This document shows positions 8,198 through 14,390 of a DNA stretch of 24,424 nucleotides, piece after piece. The first letter of the stretch is position 1; every line of letters begins with the position of its first letter. This DNA is from AC-32 sp035455445 (GTDB lineage: Bacteria; Actinomycetota; Thermoleophilia; Gaiellales; Gaiellaceae). The stretch covers positions 1 through 24,424 of the forward strand of contig DATIFC010000061.1 in the NCBI GenBank assembly GCA_035455445.1, given 5' to 3'. The position numbers were made by a program, and so were the translations under genes. The notes under the pieces were generated by a model, which was given only the letters and a program-made list of their open reading frames with translations, had not been told where the DNA came from and searched no databases.

Positions 8198-10366
8198 ATG
8201 GGCGTGACCGAGCGGCTCGGGCGGGCGTCGAGCCGCCATCCGTGGCGGACGATCCTCGCCTGGGTCGGCGCGATCGTCGTCGCGCTCGGGCTCACCGCGA
8301 CCCTGCTCCCCGGGAACACGACCACCGAGGGACATGTCACCGGCAGCCCGGCGTCGGCCCGGGCCGAGCGCCTCTTCAACGAGCGCTTCCCGCCCGACCG
8401 CAACGCCGTCGACGAGCTGGTCGTCGTGCGCTCTGCGACGCTGACCGCGCGCGAGCCGGCGTTCAGGCAGTTCGGCCTGCGCCTGCTCGCCCAGGCGCGA
8501 GCGACCGGCGTGGTCGCCCGCGCCAGGGTGCTCGCCGTCTCCGGGGACGGCCACGCGGCGCTGATCGGGGTCCAGCGCAAGGCCGACGTCGACCCGCTGC
8601 TGCCGATCGTCCAGCGCGCGAACGGACAGGACGGCTTCCGCGTCGTGATGACGGGCGAGGGCACGCTCGACCACGATTTCAACGACCTCTCGCAGCACGA
8701 CCTCAAGTCGGGCGAGCTCTCGGTCGGGCTCCCGGCCGCGTTGATCATCCTCCTGCTCGTCTTCGGCGCGGTCGTCGCGGGGCTGATCCCGTTGCTGATG
8801 GCGTTCGTGGCGATCATCGTCGCGCTCGGGCTCTGCGCGATCATCGCCGCCGGGTTCACGCTCTCGGTCTTCGTGGTGAACATGCTCACGGGGATGGGCC
8901 TCGCGCTGGGGATCGACTACTCGCTGTTCGTCGTCTCGCGCTACCGGGAGGAGCGGGCGGGGGGGCTCGAGGAGCTGGAGGCGATCGGCGCCGCGAGCGC
9001 GACTGCGAGCCGGGCGGTGCTGTTCAGCGGGTCGGTCTTCGTGATCGCCCTGACCGGGATGCTGCTCGTGCCCTCCAACGTGATGAAGAGCCTCGCCGTA
9101 GGCGCGATCACGGTCGGGATCGTCTCGGTTGCCGCCGCGCTGACGCTGCTGCCCGCGCTGCTCGGCCTGCTCGGCGACCGCGTGAACGCGCTGCGCCTGC
9201 CGTACGTCGGGCGCTCGATCGGCAGCGGCGGCGAGGGGCGCTTCTGGGGCGCCGTCGTGCGCGGGGTGATGCGGCGGCCGCTGGCCTACCTCGTCGCCTT
9301 CACGGCCCTGCTCGTCGCGCTGGCCGTGCCGACGATCGGGCTGAACCTGGGCGCGAGCGGGGTCAGCACGCTCCCCGACCGGCTCCAGTCGAAGCAGGGC
9401 TACGAGGCGCTCGCGCGTGATTTCCCGCAGGCGAGCTCGAGCCCCGCCCTGATCACGGTCAAGGGCGACGTCCACTCTCCGCCGGTGCGTGCCGCGATCG
9501 CCGACCTGCGCAGCCGCCTGGCTCGCGACCCCGCCTTCGGGCGCAGCGACCTGCGCTTCGCGTCCAGCGGAGACCTCGCCGCGATCGGCGTCGAGCTCGG
9601 CGGCGACAAGACGGGCCCGCCTGCACTCGCGGCGATTCGCCACCTGCGCTCCACGACGATCCCGCAGGCGTTCCGCGGCACGAACGCGGAGGTGCTCGTC
9701 GGCGGCGACACGGCGGACAACGTGGACTACATCGACACGATGAACGCCTGGCTGCCGCTCGTGTTCGCGTTCGTGCTCGGGCTGAGCTTCGTGCTGCTGA
9801 CGGTCGCGTTCCGCTCGATTGTCGTGGCCGGGACGTCGATGGCACTCAACCTGCTCTCGGTCGGCGCCGCCTACGGCCTCGTCGTGCTCGTCTTCCGCCA
9901 CGGGATCGGCAGCGGCCTGCTCGGCTTCCAGCGCGTGGACGCGATCGACGCGTGGGTGCCGCTCTTCCTGTTCTCCGTCCTCTTCGGGCTCTCGATGGAC
10001 TACCAGGTGTTCCTGCTCAGCCGGATCAAGGAGCGCTACGACCAGGTGGGCTCGACGAGCGAGGCCGTGGTCTACGGCGTCTCGACGACGGCGCGGCTGA
10101 TCACCGGCGCGGCGCTGATCATCGTCGCCGTCTTCAGCGGCTTCGCGATGGGCGACCTCGTCATGTTCCAGCAGATGGGCTTCGGGATCGCGGTCGCGCT
10201 GCTGATCGACGCGACGATCATCCGCTCGGTGCTCCTGCCCGCGGCGATGGCGCTGCTCGGCCGCTGGAACTGGTACCTGCCGGCGTGGCTCGAGTGGCTG
10301 CCGCGGATCCAGATCGAGGCGGAGCAGCGCGAGAAGCGCGTCGCGCTGCCGAGCCCGGGCAGCTGA
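8198..10366 (+). CDS. MMPL/RND-family transporter
   Basis: The 722-residue integral membrane protein has the MMPL layout: a first membrane helix (about 18-38), a large extracytoplasmic loop, a helix bundle with GIDYSLFVVSRYREE (238-252), a second loop beginning near GLNLGASGVSTLP, and a second bundle with GLSMDYQVFLLSRIKERY (about 597-614). The Asp-Tyr pairs in these two motifs are the proton-relay positions of MmpL proteins. Members export lipids or other hydrophobic compounds using the proton gradient; the cargo is unknown here. The ATG at 8198 is chosen because TATACC lies 9 nt upstream and no ribosome binding site is apparent; GTG 8204 is an alternative. Its stop overlaps the next gene, implying translational coupling. 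Confidence 0.94.
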   Translation: MGVTERLGRASSRHPWRTILAWVGAIVVALGLTATLLPGNTTTEGHVTGSPASARAERLFNERFPPDRNAVDELVVVRSATLTAREPAFRQFGLRLLAQARATGVVARARVLAVSGDGHAALIGVQRKADVDPLLPIVQRANGQDGFRVVMTGEGTLDHDFNDLSQHDLKSGELSVGLPAALIILLLVFGAVVAGLIPLLMAFVAIIVALGLCAIIAAGFTLSVFVVNMLTGMGLALGIDYSLFVVSRYREERAGGLEELEAIGAASATASRAVLFSGSVFVIALTGMLLVPSNVMKSLAVGAITVGIVSVAAALTLLPALLGLLGDRVNALRLPYVGRSIGSGGEGRFWGAVVRGVMRRPLAYLVAFTALLVALAVPTIGLNLGASGVSTLPDRLQSKQGYEALARDFPQASSSPALITVKGDVHSPPVRAAIADLRSRLARDPAFGRSDLRFASSGDLAAIGVELGGDKTGPPALAAIRHLRSTTIPQAFRGTNAEVLVGGDTADNVDYIDTMNAWLPLVFAFVLGLSFVLLTVAFRSIVVAGTSMALNLLSVGAAYGLVVLVFRHGIGSGLLGFQRVDAIDAWVPLFLFSVLFGLSMDYQVFLLSRIKERYDQVGSTSEAVVYGVSTTARLITGAALIIVAVFSGFAMGDLVMFQQMGFGIAVALLIDATIIRSVLLPAAMALLGRWNWYLPAWLEWLPRIQIEAEQREKRVALPSPGS

Positions 10367-11217
10367 TCGCCCCGGAGACGGCTCGCACGCGCGAGCTGCG
10401 CGAGCTCGCCGAGCGGATCGCGGCGGGTCTCCCGCCTGTCGTCGAGGAGGTCGTGCTGACGGGCAGCGTCTCGCGCGGCGTCGCCGACGAGGTCTCCGAC
10501 ATCGAGATGCTCGTCGTCACGGCCGAGCGGCTCGGGCTGGACGAGTGCTTCGAGCACGCGCGCGGCGTCGGGCTCTCCGGCCTCGACACCTGGGGCGTCC
10601 GGGGAACCTCGACCTCGCGCGTCTTCGGCTACCTCGACGGCGTGCCGGTCGAGCTGGTCTGGTGGCCGCGCGACCATGCCGAGGCCTCGGTCGACGCGTT
10701 GCTCCGCGGCGAGAGCTCGTCGGCCGCCGAGGCGTTGGCCAACGGCGTCGCCCTCCGGACGGCCGGGCTGCTGCGGGCCTGGCAGGCGCGCCTCCGCGTC
10801 TATCCCGACGAGCTCGCGGCCGCGAGGATCGAGGAGGCGGCGCTGACCTGGGGCGGCTACGCGCCCGCCGGGATGCTCACGATCACCCGGCCGGGCGAGC
10901 GGCTCGCGCTCGTCGAGCGGATTCTCGACGACGTCCTGCGCGTGCTTCGGATCGTCTACGCCCTGAACCGGGCCTGGGAGCCGACCACCAAGCGCCTGGC
11001 CGCCCGGGTGGAGGAGCTTCCCGTGAAGCCGGAGCGGCTGGCCGGGCGGATCGAGGACGCGCTCACCGAGCCGGACCCGCTGCGAGCGGCGCTCGTGCTG
11101 AGCGAGCTGCAGGCCGACACGCTCGCGCTCGCTCCGAGCGGGCCGAACGTCGACCGCGCCCGGCTCTCGGTGGCCGAGGTGCTCGAGGTGTTGCGCGAGG
11201 CGGCCGCCCGCTCCTGA
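10363..11217 (+). CDS. nucleotidyltransferase-domain protein (minimal DNA polymerase beta-like fold)
   Basis: About 284 residues. The N-terminal domain has the nucleotidyltransferase signature: LTGSVSRGVADEVSDIEML gives the Gly-Ser pair (34-35) and the metal acids Asp 46 and Glu 48, and VPVELVWW supplies the third acid (Glu 97). The C-terminal half is helical (a DUF4037-like arrangement is possible). The family transfers nucleotides to proteins, RNAs or antibiotics; the acceptor is unknown. No ATG, GTG or TTG lies near the homologous N-terminus. The best fit is CTG at 10363 overlapping the MMPL stop as CTGA, analogous to the common ATGA coupling. GTG codons at 10285 and 10294 inside the MMPL gene are alternatives. 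Co-expression with the transporter is likely. Confidence 0.82.
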   Translation: MIAPETARTRELRELAERIAAGLPPVVEEVVLTGSVSRGVADEVSDIEMLVVTAERLGLDECFEHARGVGLSGLDTWGVRGTSTSRVFGYLDGVPVELVWWPRDHAEASVDALLRGESSSAAEALANGVALRTAGLLRAWQARLRVYPDELAAARIEEAALTWGGYAPAGMLTITRPGERLALVERILDDVLRVLRIVYALNRAWEPTTKRLAARVEELPVKPERLAGRIEDALTEPDPLRAALVLSELQADTLALAPSGPNVDRARLSVAEVLEVLREAAARS

Positions 11218-11270
11218 GCTTGGCCTACCCGCGGGGCCCGCTCGCGGTGAGGTGGAGCGTTCGGTTCACG

Positions 11271-11416
11271 CCGGGGTCAGATCTTGCATTGACGTACCTC
11301 GCCGATTCTCCGCTTCGCTGCGTGTGCCGGAAGTTTCACTTCTCTTGCTCAAGGAGCTGTCGACCGGACGGCACGGAATCGTTACGGGAATGTGGCAGTG
11401 CAAGATCTGACCCCGG
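11271..11416. mobile_element. 146-bp MITE/REP-like element with 18-bp perfect terminal inverted repeats
   Basis: CCGGGGTCAGATCTTGCA (11271-11288) is exactly reverse-complemented at 11399-11416. The 110-bp interior is clearly lower in GC than its surroundings and encodes nothing I recognise. The element fills most of the 207-bp gap between the convergent nucleotidyltransferase and soxR genes and stops 8 bp from the soxR stop codon. Imperfect copies of a segment ending GCGGTGAGGT lie outside both ends (11231-11253 and 11431-11453, exactly 200 bp apart). The GGGGTCAGA terminus recalls repeats found beside REP-associated Y1 transposases, but no transposase is here, so a non-autonomous element is the inference. 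Confidence 0.6.
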
Positions 11417-11424
11417 GTTCGGCG

Positions 11425-11877
11425 TTACGCCCGCGGTCCGTCTGCGGTGAGGTAGTTCGCCCCGGGCCCGCGGCGGGCGGCCTCGTCGTCCGGGTTCAGC
11501 AACTCGCAGCGGTCGATCGAGAGGCAGCCGCAGCCGATGCACGTGCTCAGCCGCTCGCGCAGGGCCGTGAGGACGGCGATGCGCGCGTCGAGGTCGTCGC
11601 GCCAGCGGTTCGAGAGCCGCTCCCAGTCGCGGCGCCCCGGAGTGCCGCCGCTCGGCAGCGTGGCGAGTGCGCTTCCGATCCGCTCCAGCGAGATGCCCGC
11701 GGCCCGGCCGGCCTGGACGAACGCGATCCGGCGCAGGACGGAGCGGTCGTAGCGGCGCTGGTTGCCGTCGGTCCGGGTCGCCGTGATCAGGTCGCGGCGC
11801 TCGTAGAAGCGGAGCGCGGAACGGGCGACGCCGCTGCGCGCGGACACCTCGCCGATCGTGAGCTCGTCGGAAGCCAC
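11425..11877 (-). CDS. soxR: redox-sensing MerR-family activator SoxR
   Basis: The 150-residue product has a MerR winged helix at the N-terminus (LTIGEVSARSGVARSALRFYE, then GNQRRYD), a dimerisation coiled coil, and the SoxR-specific iron-sulfur motif CIGCGCLSIDRC with Cys 113, 116, 118 and 124, which binds a [2Fe-2S] cluster. Oxidation of the cluster by redox-cycling compounds, superoxide or nitric oxide turns such proteins into activators that untwist promoters with overlong spacers. The start is GTG at 11877. A Rieske-protein gene is transcribed divergently, and the shared region contains such a promoter. No soxS is present, as expected outside enterics, where SoxR acts directly on target genes. 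Confidence 0.95.
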   Translation of the reverse strand: MASDELTIGEVSARSGVARSALRFYERRDLITATRTDGNQRRYDRSVLRRIAFVQAGRAAGISLERIGSALATLPSGGTPGRRDWERLSNRWRDDLDARIAVLTALRERLSTCIGCGCLSIDRCELLNPDDEAARRGPGANYLTADGPRA

Positions 11878-11908
11878 TTGACTTGAACCATAGTTGAGGT
11901 TCTACGGT
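11878..11908 (+). promoter_or_regulatory. MerR/SoxR-type promoter with 19-bp spacer and dyad operator
   Basis: Reading toward the Rieske gene, TTGACT (11878-11883) and TACGGT (11903-11908) are separated by 19 bp, the overlong spacing typical of MerR-family target promoters. Inside the spacer lies an imperfect dyad, ACTTGAACCATAGTTGAGGT (11881-11900), which shares the CTTGA/TGAGG elements of known SoxR sites. The operator also covers the soxR start region, so autoregulation is plausible. The hexamers and dyad are seen; SoxR binding is inferred. Confidence 0.65.
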
Positions 11909-11986
11909 GTGCGCTGTGAGCGGACCCTGCCACCTCGTCTACGCGCTCGCGCCCGAGGATCCCCGCTGCTGGTGGAGGCGATCAGA

Positions 11987-13759
11987 ATGACGGTTGTGGA
12001 GACGGCGCAGCGCAGGCGTGCGGCCTCGCTCGAGGACCTGGAGGCGAAGGGTCGGTTGGTCGTCGCGCTCGACGGCCACACCGTCTGCCTGATCGCCGCG
12101 GGCGGCGAGATCCATGCCGTCGACAACCGCTGCCCGCACATGGGCTTCCCGCTGCACCGCGGCACGGTGAACGACGGGATCCTCACCTGCCACTGGCACC
12201 ACGCGCGCTTCGACCTCTGCAGCGGCGGCACCTTCGACCAGTGGGCCGACGAGCTGCGCCGCTTCCCCGTCGAGGTCGACGAGGGCGAGGTCTACGTCGA
12301 CCTCACCCCGCGCCGCGACCCCGTCGAGCACCAGCGCGGGCGCCTGCAGGTCGGGCTCGAGCGCGACATCGCGCTCGTGGTCGCGAAGGCCGCGATCGTC
12401 CTCACGGAGGCCGATCCGAGCGGAGCGGACGCATTCCGCGCCGGGTTGGACTTCGGCGTGCGGCGCCGCGGCGGGGGCTGGTTCCGTGGGCTGACCACGC
12501 TGAGCTGCCTGATGAACCTCGTGCCGCGGCTCGACGCCGAGGAGCGCGCCGGTGCTCTCTACCACGGCCTCGCCGACGTGGCCTCCGACTCGGCCGGGAT
12601 GGAGCCGCGCTTCCCCCTGCAGCCGCTCCCCGGAGGCGAGCTCGAGCCGGCGCGCCTCGCGCGCTGGTTCCGCGGCTTCGTCGAGGTGCGGGACGCCGAA
12701 GGCGCCGAGCGGGCGCTCGTCTCGGCGGTGCGGGCGGGCGTGTCGGAGGCCGAGCTCGCGGACATGCTCTTTTCGGCCGCGACCGACCACCGCTACCTCG
12801 ACGGCGGCCACACGCTCGACTTCGTCAACAAGGCGCTCGAGGCGCTCGACACGGCCGGCTGGGAACGCGCGGAGGCCGTGCTCGCCTCGCTGCCGGCGCA
12901 GCTCGCCTTCGCCGAGCGGATGGAGGAGGCCAACGCCTGGCGCAACCCCGTCGACCTGGTGGCGCTGCTCGAGGACGCCTTCGAGCGCCTGCCCGACGCG
13001 CTCGCCGCACCGCGCGGGAGCTGGGACGGTCGCGGCCGGCTGGTCGAGACCGTGCTCGGCGCCGAGCCGGGCGAGATCCTCGAGGCGCTGCTCGGCGCGC
13101 TGCGCGAGGGCGCCTCCGAGGTGGAGCTCGCCTCGGCGGTCTCGTTCGCGGCCGCGACGCGGATCGCGCGCTTCCCGACGAGCAACGAGTTCGGCGACTG
13201 GGACACCGCGCTGCACACCTTCACCTTCGCGAACGCCGTCGAGCAGGGCCTGCGCCGCTCGGCCTCGCCCGAGCTCGCGCGCGGGGTGCTCGACGCCGCG
13301 ATGAGCGTCTACCTCGACCGCTTCCTGAACGTGCCCGCGACGCGCCTGCCGAGCGCGCAGGCCGGTGACCCCGGGGCGCTGCTCGCGGAGCTGCGTGAGC
13401 TGCTCGACCGCCAGCAGCAGGTCGACGAGGCGGGACAGGTGGCGGCCTCGTACCTCGCCGCCGGCGGCGACCCGGACAGGCTCGTCGCCGGGCTCGGGGC
13501 GTGCCTGCTGCGGGAGGACCGCAACTTCCACACGATCCAGTGCGTCGCGGCCGGGGTGCGCCAGCACGTATTGCTTCGCGGGACCGACGAGGCCGGGCTG
13601 CCCCTGATCGCGGTGGCGCGCTACCTCGCCGCCCACGCCTCGACCGCGCGCTCGCAGCGGCAGACCTACGAGATCGCGCGCCGCCTGCACCGCGGCGAGC
13701 GGATCTACGAGGACGAGGAGGAGGCGCTCAGCCCGCCGGCGGTCGCGGGCGCGCCTTGA
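11987..13759 (+). CDS. Rieske [2Fe-2S] protein with a large duplicated His-containing helical domain
   Basis: 590 residues from ATG 11987, chosen because GGTGGAGG lies 8 nt upstream and because the upstream extension would begin before the predicted transcription start. Residues 1-105 form a Rieske ferredoxin-like domain: Cys 49 and His 51 in CPHMG, Cys 68 and His 71 in CHWH, the exact ligand spacing. No signal peptide is seen, so it is cytosolic. Residues of about 130-590 are helical and I recognise no named family. They contain repeats of the form A-L-x-x-G followed by a conserved His-Thr: GGHTLDF (275), LHTFTF (410), FHTIQC (515), with GLTTLSC (170) at the equivalent place. The spacing 105/135/105 shows a 240-residue module present twice. 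It is divergent from soxR behind a SoxR-like promoter. A redox role is likely; oxygenase versus electron carrier is open. Confidence 0.85.
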   Translation: MTVVETAQRRRAASLEDLEAKGRLVVALDGHTVCLIAAGGEIHAVDNRCPHMGFPLHRGTVNDGILTCHWHHARFDLCSGGTFDQWADELRRFPVEVDEGEVYVDLTPRRDPVEHQRGRLQVGLERDIALVVAKAAIVLTEADPSGADAFRAGLDFGVRRRGGGWFRGLTTLSCLMNLVPRLDAEERAGALYHGLADVASDSAGMEPRFPLQPLPGGELEPARLARWFRGFVEVRDAEGAERALVSAVRAGVSEAELADMLFSAATDHRYLDGGHTLDFVNKALEALDTAGWERAEAVLASLPAQLAFAERMEEANAWRNPVDLVALLEDAFERLPDALAAPRGSWDGRGRLVETVLGAEPGEILEALLGALREGASEVELASAVSFAAATRIARFPTSNEFGDWDTALHTFTFANAVEQGLRRSASPELARGVLDAAMSVYLDRFLNVPATRLPSAQAGDPGALLAELRELLDRQQQVDEAGQVAASYLAAGGDPDRLVAGLGACLLREDRNFHTIQCVAAGVRQHVLLRGTDEAGLPLIAVARYLAAHASTARSQRQTYEIARRLHRGERIYEDEEEALSPPAVAGAP

Positions 13760-14267
13760 GGCGCTTGCGCGCGGCGAGGCCCGCGGCGCTCAGCAGGAGC
13801 GCGGTGCCGAGGCCGGCCAGGACGAGCAGCGGGATCGGCAGCGAGTCCGCGCTCGTCGTGCCGAGGTTGTCGATCGCGCGCCGGTAGTACGAGCGGTCGG
13901 GAACGTTCTGCAGGCGGCGCGGCTTGCCGTCGGCGCTCTGCCCGCTCTTGCCCGACGAGGAGCCGCCGCTCGGCTGCGTGCCGCCGCCCGCGGTGCCGTT
14001 GCCGCCCCGGAGGGCAGCCTGGAGCGCGATCGAGATCGCGTCGGTGATGTCCGAGTAGTCGCGCAGGTCCTCGGGGACGTGCTTCAGCGCCTGCTGGTAG
14101 CACTGCGGCTTGTAGTGCGTGTTGATGGGTTGGTTGTTGAGCCACTGGTTGATCACGCGCTTCCAGCACGGGGTCGCGGCCGCGGCCGGAGACGCGGTCG
14201 CGGCGGCAAGCACGCCGGCCAGGAGGGCGACGAGCAGGGCGGCGGTGGCGGTTGGACGGATGCGCAT
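13728..14267 (-). CDS. secreted, C-terminally membrane-anchored protein of unknown function
   Basis: 179 residues: signal peptide (residues 1-31, ending SPAAAA), a conserved-looking segment TPCWKRVINQW...QCYQQALKHVPEDLRDYS with two Cys (34, 56) that may form a disulfide, a Gly/Ser-rich low-complexity linker (about 88-115), then a C-terminal membrane helix (143-166) and basic tail RKRLKARPRP. The mature domain would be outside the cell, held by the C-terminal anchor. I have a sense that this type recurs in Thermoleophilia, but the function is unknown. Its 3' end overlaps the convergent Rieske gene by 32 bp. ATG 14267 places the signal peptide at the start; ATG 14324 in the same frame would add 19 residues. 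Confidence 0.78.
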   Translation of the reverse strand: MRIRPTATAALLVALLAGVLAAATASPAAAATPCWKRVINQWLNNQPINTHYKPQCYQQALKHVPEDLRDYSDITDAISIALQAALRGGNGTAGGGTQPSGGSSSGKSGQSADGKPRRLQNVPDRSYYRRAIDNLGTTSADSLPIPLLVLAGLGTALLLSAAGLAARKRLKARPRPPAG

Positions 14268-14375
14268 GCTGGGCACGGCGGGAAGCTCCGAGGACAGTCT
14301 CGCGTCTCGCGGTGAGCGCGTCATGTGCCCTAGGTAAGCACTTTGTAAACGGAGACGTTCGGCGTGCCCCGATGT

Positions 14376-14381
14376 TAGCCT
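14376..14381 (+). promoter_or_regulatory. possible -10 hexamer (TAGCCT) for the O-antigen-ligase gene
   Basis: TAGCCT fits TAnnnT and ends 9 nt before ATG 14391. There is no ribosome binding site before this ATG, so a leaderless transcript is a fair guess. A -35 element is not obvious. Confidence 0.35.
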
Positions 14382-14390
14382 CCTGCGCTG

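Noticed and set aside
8159..9901. 580-codon minus-strand open frame opposite the MMPL gene
   Set aside because: Strongly biased Asp/Arg/His composition and no domain; the MMPL motifs are on the plus strand.
11894..11986. Longer start for the Rieske protein at 11894
   Set aside because: That ATG lies inside the predicted promoter, upstream of its -10, and the added residues are Arg-rich without homology; ATG 11987 has a good ribosome binding site.
11939..13690. 583-codon minus-strand open frame opposite the Rieske gene
   Set aside because: The plus strand encodes exact Rieske ligands and internal protein repeats; the reverse frame has low-complexity composition only.
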